This document shows, piece by piece, positions 11,275 through 23,521 of a stretch of DNA of 64,000 nucleotides. The DNA is from Artocarpus heterophyllus (taxonomy: Eukaryota > Streptophyta > Magnoliopsida > Rosales > Moraceae). Both the position numbers and the translations under genes were made by a program. The stretch is taken from contig CM046350.1 in the NCBI GenBank assembly GCA_025403435.1, positions 11,661,289 to 11,725,288 on the forward strand. Reading direction: 5' to 3'. How positions within the stretch are numbered: position 1 is the first letter of the stretch; every line of letters starts with the position of its first letter. The notes under the pieces are model-generated. The model did no database searches. It had not been told where the DNA came from and saw only the letters and a list, made by a program, of their open reading frames with translations.

Positions 11275-11442
11275 TTTTCCCGCAAGAAGAAGATGAAGAT
11301 GATAAAGAAGAAGAAAGACGGAAGATGAAAATGGGTTTAAGAGAGTTTTTGGGATTTTTTGTGTGATTCTTTTGCATAATGCGAAGCAAATGGTTTTTTT
11401 TTTCTTTTGGTGAGTGAGGAGAGAATAGGGAAGAGTAAAGGA

Positions 11443-11452
11443 GTATATATAG
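11443..11452 (-). promoter_or_regulatory. TATA box of the triple ubiquitin-like gene
   Basis: On the minus strand the site reads CTATATATAC, about 170 bp upstream of the ATG. It is followed by a purine/pyrimidine-skewed leader, as is common in plant genes. Confidence 0.55.
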
Positions 11453-11916
11453 TCTGTTTGTTAAATAGATTCGAATTAATGATTTAATTTAAATTATGTT
11501 ATTTAAATTAAAATTTGAGTTAATGATTTAAATTGTTATTTGAATTGATGTTTGGATGTATATTTATAACATCTAATATATGTCTAGTCTTTTTTTAATT
11601 ATTTTTTAGGTAATAAAATAACTAATATCTAGTCTTGTTCTTGATTCTTGAATCTTGATAACTGATTTTATTAAACGTTGAGAATATCCTCTGTGGGGTT
11701 TGCTCACCCATATACCACAAAGTGATTGGTTGTGTGCTGCAGTAAATTAATCGTGTGTTTCTCCCTTTGGCTCATACCATGTAGTCCCCCAATAAAACAC
11801 AGCCACTTCATCTAAGTTTTGTAAACTTCTGATCCAAAAGTCATTTCCCTTTCTCTCACGGAGTAAAATATGACGAAACATAAAGCATCTCAGAATAAAA
11901 CGGAAGAACAGAAAAA

Positions 11917-12222
11917 AATGTCATATTTTTTAAATTTTTTGAAGTAAATATCAGTTTTTAAAAATATTTATAGTAAATATTAAATTTATAATGTAAACAA
12001 CTAATTTAATATGTTAAATAAGAAATAATTACATTGTAAACAATGAGGTAAATTTTATTTACACCATAAATCTATTTATTAAGTAAATAAAAATTATTCA
12101 CTAAAACAAAAGGGTAGATGTATCATAAATTTGATATTTCTTATAAATATTTTCAAAACATAGTATTTACTATAATTAGTTTAACAAAATGATATTTCTT
12201 ACAATTTTAAAATGTAACACAT
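11917..12222. repeat. Foldback MITE-like element
   Basis: The first and last roughly 90 bp are imperfect reverse complements. Both arms carry a segment like AAATATTTATAAGTAAATAT and outer ends like TGTCATATTTTT and TGTTACATTTT. There is no coding capacity. It lies upstream of the ubiquitin-like gene in unit 2, and neither other unit shows it clearly. Confidence 0.4.
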
Positions 12223-13657
12223 TGTATATGGTCAATAACTAGAGATCATTTGACCATTCCGATCATATATTCTTGATCGCTGGTATTTAAACCTGATGGG
12301 GCAGTGCTCACATTTGAGTAGGACCCACGTGGGTTAGCTTCGAGACGGGGCTTTCTCATAATCTTGTAGACATATTTTGTGGTATTCCATCAATGACCAA
12401 GTCTTTCAAGTTATGTTAAGAGCAAGAAAGAGATAGAAAGTCATTAGCAAACCCTCTCTTATTTTTTCCACATTTACAGCAAAAAAAAAAAAAGGTCAGT
12501 TTGAAAAAAACCAATGAAGAATAAGCGTCCCTGGTAATGTCGTAAAACAAAGCACAAATAATAATTAAATCTGGCACATAATTTTAAAAATAATAACTAA
12601 TTAATATAACAAAACTACGCAGCAGGTTTTATTACTCTGCAAATTTTAATAATTTTTGTAAAATAAAAATTCTGAAGGGTGGTTGATTATTTAATTTTAA
12701 TGGTTTGTATTTGTCTCATAGAAATTTGATTTAGGGATTATGTTGTGGATTATCGCTTTAAAGTTTGGCCAGAATAAGATATTTTTGGCTATCTAATTTC
12801 TAATGGATGTAAATTAGCAAAGATAGAGGTTTGATGATTGCTGATCATTTAAGTGGTTAATTATGAGAAACAAGACTTAGTTGTAAGTTTGAGTTCTATC
12901 TTGAGACTGAATTAAGGTGACCGAAAGGAGTCTAGTTTTGAGAGTAAATACTCTTAAAATTTAGTCAGATATTTGAATTTTATTGCTATGCAATACATAG
13001 TTTGAAATAGTTGAACTAGTCTTATCTAACGGGAATGTGTATTTGCTCATCAGAGATAGGATTAACGCTCGAGAATTTTTTTTTTAAAAAAATCCTGTTG
13101 TTTCCCATGATATGAATATTGTAATTTGAAAAAAATGGTGGTGATTTCTTTTCTTGAACCACACATGATCGACGGAGGCAACAATATGCTAACAGAAATG
13201 AGATAAAAAGTGATTTTTCCCTTTGCCAGTTCCACCAAGGCAAAATAGGGTAAACAATTGTATTAGACCATATAGGCCCTATTATCATGTGCACATGCAT
13301 TCTTTGCATATATGAGTATGGAGGGATTATGTTTACTTCTTTTTTTTTTTTTGTGAATATACGAGCGCTATAACATTATATGTGATGTTAAAGTGTGATT
13401 GTTGATATGTACGTTAATTGTCGATTATATTCCTATTTATGAGGACTAGTGTCTAATCTTTGTGGTGCGAACGTATTAAAGAGAATTTTCTCTTTTCTGT
13501 ACAGGTTTTGTGTGTTGCATTGCATATTACAATATATTGATAGAACTACTAAGTTACAAGATCTTGCCAATATCCAGACCAAAGCAGCAAAATCTTATCT
13601 GTTTCAAATTTACTGGAAACCTCTATTCGAATGCTAAAGCGTGCCAAATATTAATAG

Positions 13658-13925
13658 GTGTATTACAAAAGACTAGACTTTTAATCACATCAGTTTTTAG
13701 CAAAACTTTTAGTTCAATTTTTGTTGTGACGGAAACTTTTTGTCGCGGGGTTTTTAGTCATGAATGTTTTTGTGTTTAAAAATCTCGTGGCTAAAAGTTT
13801 CAGTCACAACAAAAATTGAACTAAAAGTTGTGACTAAATGCAGCACATTAGTCACAATATTTTGTTGTAACTAAAAATTTTGCTAAAATTTGTTGTAATT
13901 AAAAGTCCAGTTTTATGTAGTAGTG
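13658..13925. mobile_element. CACTA-like MITE
   Basis: Reading inward from the right end gives CACTACTACATAAAACTGG. The left end is a diverged version. The arms (about 60 bp) share GACTTTTAATTACA, TTTTAGCAAAA and GTTGTGAC segments in inverted order, so the whole 268 bp can fold back. It lies in tandem unit 3 at a place where unit 2 has no counterpart. The 3-bp target duplication of CACTA elements could not be fixed because the left end is eroded. Confidence 0.55.
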
Positions 13926-14227
13926 TTTGGCAAAATGCGTTTTAACTAAAAATTTTAACTATTGTAGTATAAAACTCTTACATGTTACACATGCTACAGG
14001 GATTAAAAAAAGTGAGAAACAATATAAAGTTATTACATGCTGCAGATTTCAGTTCTAAAGTTTTAGTTTTAACTACACTTCCCAAATACTCTATATGATC
14101 ACAAATTTATACTCATCATTCCGAAGAAAGTTAACTCATGTATCTTATTGCTCATGTCTATCGTATGTCCCCCCACCATTTTATCTCAAGATAGGATAAA
14201 AATAAAATAGATTAATAGAAGTTTATG

Positions 14228-14390
14228 GTCATGTTTGTTTTTGTTTTTAAAATTTTTAAAAATATTTTTGCACGTTTTTTAAGGTAAAAATTTTAAAAAC
14301 ATCCTTGGTACAATTGCCAAAAAATTCACATTTTTTAAAACAAAAATATTTTCACATATTTTGAAAATAATACCAAACGGCTCTATATAT
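14228..14390. repeat. Small foldback MITE-like repeat
   Basis: The left arm (GTTTGTTTTTGTTTTTAAAA) is the rough reverse complement of the right arm ending in ATACCAAACGGC. This is a common design of plant hAT-type MITEs (GTTTG...CAAAC). Poly-A/T composition makes the ends uncertain. Confidence 0.3.
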
Positions 14391-16109
14391 CGGCAATGTC
14401 TGAAACTAAGTTATGATAATTCGTACTCATTCATATTGTTAGATGAAAAAAGGGGACCGATTCTTCGGTCAAACTTCAAGTTTACCCCCATGATCTGTGA
14501 AATGCAATATGTGCAGACCTCAATCTTTAGAAACGTTTTGAAATAGCCTTCTGCTAGATAGTCAGTAAATTGGATCCAAAATAGGGTCAATGAGATAATT
14601 GGCCCAATTACGTTTATTGAATTGAAATATGACTCTAATTTGTAAAAATTCTACAAATGTTTCATAATGATATCATTAAAATTATTTATACGTAATTATA
14701 TAATACAATATGTAATATCATTAAGATAATGGCTATATCATTAAGGACATTTTTAAGATATTTTAAATATTGTGTTAGATTTTAATTTCATAACAATAAT
14801 TCGGATACATATTGTAATTTTTTCCCCAAAATAAATCAATTAAAAGGCCATTTCAAGCTTCAATTGGAATCATAATCCTACAAGTTCTCTGCTTTTGCTA
14901 TAAGAGAGAGTTTTTCACGTTTGGTTTTTTTTAACCGGTTGAAAATTATCATAACATGTGATTTTACGAGGGTGATAAGTATTGCTGTAGTGATTAATCA
15001 CAAATCTTGCCGTTCAGTTTTTCTTAATCAGATTGTTAAGACTAAAACCTCTAAAACCCATGAATTTAATCGAAAAATGCGCAAAGAATTGCAAATAGGA
15101 GTAGAGGTTGTTTAACTCAATCATCTGCCGGTATTAAAGGAAAAAATAAAATAAAAACCATCTGCTGGTGTATTGAATAATATATGTTTTTGTGAATATT
15201 GCTCAGATCGTCATCAGGTAAAAATAGTTTCACATTTGAATTCCCGTGAAAGCTTATACATGTAGGCGACAAAAAGATTACGAAGACGGAGTATGCACAA
15301 TATCATACCGAGATTCGTCTAGTATGACTTGAAACTTCAGTTTCAACCTGTCAGTTACAACAATAAACAGTGTAAATTAGCTCTCGATAGATACAATAAA
15401 AAGCAAAAATTGTCACATGTAAAGTTCTCACATGTTACAATTTTTAAGCATAAAACATCAATTACAGTTGAAATTCCAGACATAAGCTAACTCAAACTTA
15501 ATGTTGGTCAACAACTGAAGTTTCAAACAAAATTAAGTTAGGCCTAAAGGAAATTAGTTAGTCTGTTTTAGGCCTAATTCTATTGAAAAAAAAAAGAAAA
15601 GAAACACATCGATTTGAGTATTTTTCAGTGTAACACTTCACACGAATACAACAATATCGAAATCAGCTGTTAATTGCCGTTTTCCTTAACTCCTTTTCTC
15701 TGCGTAATAACTTCACCAAATTTTGGAATGTTTCTTTAATATTATGGAGAGTTTTGTAGTACAAATTAATGACACAAGATTGATTGATTAATAAAGAGTA
15801 AAAGAAAGAAAAGAAGAAAACCGAAGCATTGACGGCAAGTACCACTGAGCAAGATCGGAACTTTTCATTTATAGACTACTTATTCATGCCATTAATCTTG
15901 GCCAGAAAAAAACTTCAACAATATCCAATGCATATATGTTGCGCATTATAGCCTACTTTTCATGCCATTGATCTTGACTTAAAAAGAATCATGAATATTC
16001 AATGTAAGTAGCACATTAAAGATGTCCATTCACCAAAAAAAAAACATTACTTATGGAGGAAAAAAAAAGGGAGAGAAAATTAAAAACTAAAAAGCGCAGA
16101 TGTCCATTC

Positions 16110-16280
16110 AAAAGTATGATTGTTGATTAGTGTGTTGATGGTTGATTATATTCTTATTTATGACAACAGGTGTCGATTCTACGTGGTGCGAATATATTAA
16201 GGATTGTCTTTTTTTTTTGGACAGGTTTTGTGTGCTGCATTGCAAATAAGAATCTATCCATAAAGTGTTGAAAAAGCCGT
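16110..16280. repeat. Truncated fourth tandem unit
   Basis: The segment resembles 13390-13560 and 4830-5000, including the GGTGCGAA...TATTA stretch and the TTTTGTGTG(T/C)TGCATTGCA segment. It ends near 16270, after which no array homology is seen. Confidence 0.6.
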
Positions 16281-17513
16281 TAACGTGCTTGATAGTTAAC
16301 GTTTCCTTTCGGTTTCTCGTTGGTGCACGTTTTACCCTCTTATGCGTTTCAATGGACCTACCGGTGGACAAGGGCAGAGCTAGGTGAGACTCAAGGAGGG
16401 GCAGCTACCTCCTCGGGCCCAACAGGCACTTAGAAGAATTTAGAGATATTTACGTTTTATGCCATACTTTTTTTGGTGTGGATTGACTTGTGATGCATCC
16501 AAAAAACTATCTAATTAAATGCCACAAATATATATAGCAATTAAATTGAAAAGACTAATATACTCTTAGTGGCAATTAAAAACTATCTTACTTTTATATA
16601 ATATAATTTATGCTAAATTATAGTATGATAATATAATTTATGCTAAATTATAGTATGATGATGTGATGTAGCATTTTTTACAATTATTTTTTTAGTGGCA
16701 TAAATCAATCCAAACTTTATTTTTGTGACATATGTATTCAAAGCTCGAGAATTTGTCCCCATGTTCCCTAACCGTCTAGACCAGATCTAATCGTTTGGTT
16801 CTGAGATCAAATCGCAAGCTCAGATCTATTGCTCTATCCATCGAACCGTCGCCTCAACCGTCGCCTGGGTAGCCTGTCGTCAGTCGCCTAGGTCGCAACC
16901 CCATTGTGACGGAGCTCGCCAAAGATCACAACCCTTGCGATCGCACTCAATGAAATAGCCGCAACTGACCTTTGCAACCCTTGACCCCTTGACTCCATCT
17001 CCTTTAAAAAATAATAATAATAAATAAATAATAAAATAAAATCCTTTACCAAGACAAATTAAGGAAAACAAATTTAGCATGAAGCCCAAACCTTGAGAAT
17101 TTCAACCTTTAGCTCAGCTCGACTTGCAAGACAAAATTCGTCTCTTTTTTTTTTTTTTTACTTTTTTTTTAAAAAAATAAAAGACATTATAACATGATTC
17201 ATTTTGTAAATAAAAAATAAAGATTACAAATGGGATTGAATTTACAACTCTCACCCAAAGCCCTCCCTTATACCCTCACCATGGACTCTTTGCTCTAATT
17301 GAAAAATAAAAAATAATAATAATAATAAAAAAAAAAGTGTTACTGAAGAGCAAAGAACCTTATAAGATAAGTGTACAACTCTGGCCAACTTTGAAACAAA
17401 TTTCATCGAATTATCACAAAGATTCGTTTACCGAAGTTGGCAATCAGAAGAGTATCTTGTGCAATTAAGGCCCTAGGAAAAATAAAAAATAAAAAATAAA
17501 AAAGAGGAAAAAT
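16281..17513. other. Intergenic, no gene seen
   Basis: The stretch holds AT-rich DNA, a perfect 30-bp tandem duplication (16598-16627 and 16628-16657), several A/T runs (17145-17180, 17310-17335) and the presumed 3' flank of TDP1. No open frame looks like a protein. Confidence 0.6.
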
Positions 17514-20500
17514 TTAAGGATCTTGATTAGAATACAGCTGAACGTGCCGTGGCCAAACTTGACCATAAACATCCTTCTTGTGATATCTCCGGTCCCAAGA
17601 CCAAGGTTCATCTGCTCAAAAAAAGTAAACAAGTTTGAGATAAACGTAAAATGTAAAAGACCGCAAAAAATAAACAAAATAAAAGAACATCACAAGACCT
17701 TCAGAAGAGTATGGCTGAGGAGGAAGCTCATAAGGCACGGGCAATTTAATTATTTCAGACGAGGAAACTGTATCCGAGCTTCTTTGCCAATTCAAAGTCA
17801 CTAGTTCTGTTTTCAGTGCCTTGGGATTTTCTGAAAATCCGCATTTGTCCTAAAATATGGTTGAGTTAAAAAATGTTCAGAAGCCCAAATATCACGGACA
17901 AAATAAACTATATACGCATCAGAAGGCCAGGACGTTAACAGAGAAGTGATGATACCTTTGGCTCAGACACAGTATTGGTACAAGAAAATCCAAAGCTGCA
18001 CCGCTTAAATGGTAAAAACAGCACTCCCAGCTGAAACAAGACACAAAAGGGTGTTAGAAACGAGGTTTTTATAGAAAGAGCAACTTGGTCATGAGTATTA
18101 GAGATGAGTACCTCATAAGAACGGATCATTAGCTGAGAGTTATTCTTCTGCAGAGCTCCCCAGGCAGCTTTGCTCAGATTTGCTGAAGTTAGCAGAAACC
18201 AACTGCAGGAGGAATTACAAATATGATCATCAAAGTTAGTATGAGTTGGTAATTTTTGCAAAACAAGAAAGCATTCAACCAAAAACTTTACCCAAAGTAG
18301 CAAAACAAGAGGTTTGAAAGGAACTCTTACGCAAGCTTCTGACCATTATAACGAGCGAAAGTCTTTATATGTGGCATTGCACGACTGAAAGGAAAAAGGA
18401 AGGGAAACAAATAAAGTTGAGACTTAAAAAAGCAGGAAAACGAGAAAACAAAGTTTTTCTAATCAAACAACAAAGCACTTCTTAGTTTCTTCAATTAGCC
18501 TCAGAGAACGAGTACACCATAAGACAAAGACACACACAAGGGATTAGTTTTAGATTTCTCCGTCCAAATTTTCAGTAGATAGAAGAGACGTACCCCCGGC
18601 CACTGTGGCTTGCCTTCCATTTCGCCCAATATTTCTTCAAGAATGCCTTCTCAACATTCTTCAGTGGACTTGGAATGGCATTTCCAGCTGCATAACCCTA
18701 GTAAAGAGTTCCCAGAAGAATAAATAAATAAATAAATACGAATAAAAATAAAAATTAAAAATAACAAAATAAACAGTCACGACTAATCCTGCTCCAACTT
18801 CAATATATTAAACAAACGTGAGCTAGCATTTTATTTTACATCTTATACATTATCTAAACTATGTATGTGTCACGGTTAATGATACCAAAAAATGATACCT
18901 AACCCTTCCCTTCAGGGCATCTAGACGTTTGCAAACCAGGAGAAATTTTTTTTGTGGTTTTCAGAAAAATCTTCTCATTGTTTAGCATTTATCCCCATCG
19001 CTACTTATAGAATGATGAACACGCATCCATCAATCTATTGATAGGGATCCAATTGCCCAGAAAGAAGCCGCACAAACCAAGCATTCAACTATAGCAGAGT
19101 TCAAAACCCTCAATCATCTTTGCTTAACCACAGAACCCTAGCACACAGTGCTACTTTCACTCGACAAGATTCACAAGAAAACCGCTTCATAATACCTCTA
19201 AAGAGCATCTGACATCTTCCACAGTGGGCCATATCATTAGTGGCTCCCCAGGGCCAAGTGAAGTTTTATCCTCTGATAAACCTGACGACATTGAAGATGC
19301 AAGTTCAGCCATCCACTTCTCATCCAAAGAACCTAGGGAGGAGAACTGCAACAAAGAGTTTATTAAACTCACCAACCAAAGATTTCCCTCAACTAAGGTT
19401 GTGCTACCATTTCCTTGTTCTAAAATTAACATTTGACAAAGCAGTCTAAAATTAACAATGGCATCAAATTGAAATTTGAGTTATCAACAATATCATCAAT
19501 AACAGAACTTCTTTTGTATAGCACGGTGTACAAGGATTGACAGAGAAGGATCAAAGCAAAGACAACGTCCGCTATCCAATAAATTTTGAGATACCCGGTG
19601 TAATACTCATTAAATCAATAATATATTAGCTAATCTATGCAAGTAATTAAATGTAGCACATTCTTCTCACCTGATAAACAAGAGGAGATTTTTTGAACTC
19701 TCTATCAAAAGTACACTCCTGGAGCACAGTACGTAGTTTCATGTGTCCCCACTTTTTCAGATTTATACCCGTATGATATCCAGGGACGGAAGCAATTAAC
19801 CTCACCTGAAATTAAGAAGGTATTTATCATATGTCCCATGCAGTAGCATTAGATGGGTAGATAATGTACAAATGGAAGGGAATGGAAATTGCACCTCCGC
19901 ATCGCTGTAATCAAACTTTCTAAAAAACGATAAGTTGATGGTAAAACTTCCAAGACTTGGAAAATGAACAGAGAACTCGGGCCACTGTACATATCAAACA
20001 TGGAATCCAAACTTTATTGTATTAAACACTGATATGGACTGGCATAAAAAATTTAAAAAAAAAAAAAATAGTGACTTGCAAACACACTGTAAATGAAAAA
20101 GCAGATAAACGGTTTTGTCTAGGTAATGAGCACTTGATTCCTGTCTGACACAGTGCTTCTATGAGAATAAGTATACCAGAGACACTGATTTCCATTTGAC
20201 AGTTAAAAAAATTGACTGGAATAATTTTTCTTCTCATATTCGAGATATCAATGAAGCAAGAAATCAAAATAGCTTAAAAAACTCTCCAAAACTGCATTTT
20301 CCACCTAGCTTGTCATATTTATACCTTCAGTGCACTAAGATAACCAGTCAAATCATTTTCAAATGCACATCCTTTGCTTGGATTACTTAGTTCCTTCCAG
20401 GGGAAATCTTGCATCCACAAACCTTGAGTTTTGTTGTTCCAATCAACATATATTAAGTTTGCTGTATGTACAATAATTCTCACTCCTCGAGGATACACCA

Positions 20501-22096
20501 GAAGCATGGCCTTTGAGTGGTGCGTCCCAAATGAAATGGGTAGTGGTGGTTTGTGCAGAATCCAATTCGCAGGCTTGCTTCTCTGCAAAACGAGAACTAA
20601 TACGTTAAAGTCCATGTGTCCAAAGCATAAATTGAATAAAATAACTTTACTATAAACTGGAGCAAAAGGCCAACCTTCATATGATCTAGTGTACCATCAC
20701 CCTCACCATGAACTACCAACACCTGGGGAATTTTTGAAAGTAGTGGACATGCTACGGGTAAGAAAGTAACGTTATTAGGTGAACATCTTCCACCAGTGTA
20801 CTCTACAAGAAACAAAACGGAAGCGAACTAGGAGAAAGTAAGAGCAGACACAACGACCAAACAGAACAGAGCTTACCAGTTAGCAGCCAATCAATGTCTA
20901 CCATGTAATTAGAAAGGACAGCGAAGAGAATATCCCCCTATTCAAAGGACAAGCAATCAAACTAGAATTAAAACAAAATAACTAATCTGTTATTCCATTT
21001 CTCCCTGGAGTTTTGCATACTAAGTGCTGCATGTAGACTATAGAATTTTGTCCCAGTCATTCAAGTGACAATTTTCAACACACAACACGACCAGGGAAGT
21101 GAAAGATACCATTAAAACCTACCATGACATTAGATAACGAGTAAGCAACCTGTACTTTAAAAAGATAAAATTGTAAAATATTAAAAAGATGGAATTTGCA
21201 CCTGAATTACATCCCCTATGGAAACACAAGAGGTATTTGCCCATTGAGGCAGTCCTTGTACTCGCAAAAGCCGGAAAGTCAGTGCTAACTTATCATCAGA
21301 AACATGAAACTGGCGAATGGCCTCCTCACTACTGTCTTTCCTAGACAATGGATTTCCAGAATTCTCAGCCATCAAGTTGCTTCCTTCCACCTCAAGAATC
21401 TTCATAAACCAAAAACTACAAAATAAATAAACAAAACAAAACAAAAAAAGAGACTTTTGCAAATTCAAAAGGCCAGACCTTGGAGTTGTTTGCGGAGACA
21501 TTTCCTTCAGATGTTTGCCGTAACCGCTTTCGACTCGAAGCAGCATTACCATCAGCGGCCTCGCTACCATGATTAATTCCACGCTTAACAGTATCGCCAA
21601 TCACATACTTGAACAAATAATGCCCCGGAATTAACTCTATAACATCTCCATTACTAATCGTCCCATTTTCACGAGAATAAAGCTTCTTTCTATCATTTCC
21701 GGAATTAACAACAACCGGATTGGTTCCTTCCTGCACATTTCCGCTCAACAAAATTAATCGAACAAACAAACAGAGATTAGTGTTAGGGAGAGGCTTAATT
21801 AGAATTACCGCGATCAAAGTTGCAAAACCACTAGGAGAGGCAGTGAGAGTGAGGTGGTTGCGGCTGAGCCTCTTATCGGAGACCGAGAGCGTGTTCCGAC
21901 CGACGGAATTTAGTCCTCGGAAGACGGGAATCTTCGCGATTGAGGCGTCTTCTTTGAGGTCTTGATCGAGGGGAACCAGATGACCAATCTGCAGAAAGTT
22001 AAAGTGAAAACAAGAACAATGGAAAGAAAATGAAAAATCGGAAAGAGGAAAAAAAGGGAAAACAAAAAATAGCCGAGAGACCTGAGACTGAGCCAT
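17514..22096 (-). CDS. TDP1: Tyrosyl-DNA phosphodiesterase 1, 16 exons, complete
   Basis: TDP1 removes topoisomerase I peptides and other adducts from DNA 3' ends in the nucleus. Exons: 22082-22096, 21809-21988, 21479-21730, 21202-21399, 20877-20937, 20675-20751, 20325-20582, 19895-19984, 19671-19805, 19196-19345, 18594-18697, 18331-18384, 18112-18202, 17956-18030, 17699-17849, 17514-17611. All introns are GT/AG, and the spliced length is 1989 nt, giving 662 residues (the Arabidopsis protein is about 605). The first 100 or so residues form the FHA-like domain of plant TDP1 ([19 protein letters not shown]). Catalytic pairs are His283/Lys285 in THHSKA and His512/Lys514 in MPHIKTF, followed by [14 protein letters not shown]. 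The end DVYGQVWPR matches the family, with about 9 extra residues. Exon 1 is only five codons. Nothing is broken. Confidence 0.95.
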
Positions 22097-23521
22097 GGGA
22101 GAGAAGAGAGAGGAGAAAGAGACTACTGGCTTCGAAGGTCAAAAGTGGCTTTAGAAAGAGAAAGAAAGATAGGGTCTGTGAGAAACAAAGGAGAGAGAGA
22201 GACTTGGGAAGACGAATTTTGCATTCGGTGGAGTGGAGGAGACAGGAACCGGAGGAATGCTGAGAACTTGGGTTTGGCAGCTCACTCGGCTGCCATTGCC
22301 GCTACAGGGCTCTTGTTATTTATTTATTATTATTATAATATATATACATTTGGTTGTCGTTTACATATTTAATTGTCTTTTTTTAATGTTCTATTTTGTC
22401 GTCGTTATTTTGGTTGTTGTCGTTCCGTTCTTCTCTTAGTTTTCTCTTTCATGTCGTCTATTTTTCGAGTCATTTTTCTTTCTGTTGTTGATCTTTCTAG
22501 GTGGTCCTTGGCGGTTGTTGTTGTCGTTGATTGCGGTGTTCGTCCTTCCTCGTTTCGTTTTTTTGTTTATTTTGTCGTCGTTCACTTACTTTATTGCTGT
22601 TTTCCTCGTGTGGCTCCTTACTTTTTTTTCGCTGTATCAATTTTTGTCGTTTGTTTTGTTGTCGTCTCCCACTAAACTGTGGTTTGTTGTCGTATTTATT
22701 TTGCCTTCCCTTCTTCTATGTCGCCTTTTCAATTTCTGGTTTTGATATCACTGACTCCTTTGTAGAGGCGATTGTCCATTCTAAACCTGTGGTGTCTTTC
22801 TGTTCTTGTTTATTCTCGTTTCACGTTGCTGTCGTTTGCCCTCTTCTCTCTCTCAATCTCTGTGTCATACATTGTCGTTACTCGTTGATTCTCTATTCTA
22901 TTATTTTCACCTCTCATCGTTTCTCCTGTCGTCTGTTCAATTTAACGCAGTTTCCTTTTTTTTAGTCACTTTCCAATATGCTCAAACACAGTGAATTTGA
23001 GCCATTTCAACCACAAATAACAAAATAAATAAATAAATAAAGTGCGTGGTGAATTAGATCAGAACACAGAATTGTGAAGCAAGTAAATTTAACGGCAGCA
23101 TATATTACGATGACACAGCCGATGAGTCTGGACCTTGAAAACAAGGAGATTATGGTACCAATAGTTTCAGGCCCGAAAGGGAAAGAAAAACTTTCAAATT
23201 CGTCCTTCTTTTTCTTTCGATATGCAAATTTGCCTTTTTAGCATCTTACATTAGTTTCATCACCATATAACAATATAATTAGGATTAACCACCACCCTGG
23301 AACTTCAGGAATGAGGCTTTATAACAGTTCTATATGAAAGTTTTGACAAATTGCACTCAAAACCGAAACCAAAAAATTTCATTTCATGAACCGACTCCAA
23401 AGCTGACGTATCTCGTTGTACTGTGGGTAAGTTTATCCAACTATTTCGTTTCACTGCGACCAAAGAATGTGTTTTGTCAAATATTTTGAAGAACTCCGGA
23501 TAGAAAAGGCAACAAAATTTG
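22097..23521. other. TDP1 upstream region and intergenic DNA
   Basis: 22100-22260 is a purine-rich leader rich in GA and AGAGAA on the plus strand. 22380-22960 is a T-rich tract with repeated TCGT motifs, listed separately. 22960-23521 holds the 3' flank of the DnaJ gene and nothing else I recognise. Open frames across 22373-22965 are artefacts of the low-complexity tract. Confidence 0.6.
22380..22960. repeat. T-rich tract with recurrent TTGTCGTCGTT-like motifs
   Basis: Motifs such as TGTCGTCGTT, TTGTTGTCGTT and GCTGTCGTTTG recur irregularly, in a strand-biased T/C/G sequence almost free of A runs. The period is not constant, so this is cryptic simplicity rather than a clean satellite. It lies between the divergent edge of TDP1 and the 3' end of the DnaJ gene. 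Confidence 0.6.

Larger units (their letters stand above)
8286..12650. repeat. Tandem unit 2 of the array, carrying the ubiquitin-like gene
   Basis: This is the only unit with the complete order: 5' module (8286-9000), middle module (9460-10160), gene (10552-11274) and gene upstream module (12400-12640). An internal direct duplication of about 110 bp occurs at 8540-8710. A GA microsatellite at 8294-8322 and an AAAAAG hexamer run at 10013-10053 lie in it. Confidence 0.75.
12650..16110. repeat. Tandem unit 3 of the array (gene lost)
   Basis: 12660-13650 aligns with 4106-5210, 14850-15300 with 9460-9900, and 15540-16090 with 9970-10530. The homology stops exactly where the gene's 3' end would begin (16090 against 10540). 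Instead of a gene, the start of a further unit follows. Unit 3 also holds a CACTA-like MITE (13658-13925) and a second foldback (14228-14390). Confidence 0.75.

Noticed and set aside
22373..22965. Overlapping plus frames of 86-144 codons rich in Phe, Val, Ser and Leu
   Set aside because: They come from the T-rich TCGT tract; similar frames occur in all three phases, as expected of simple sequence.
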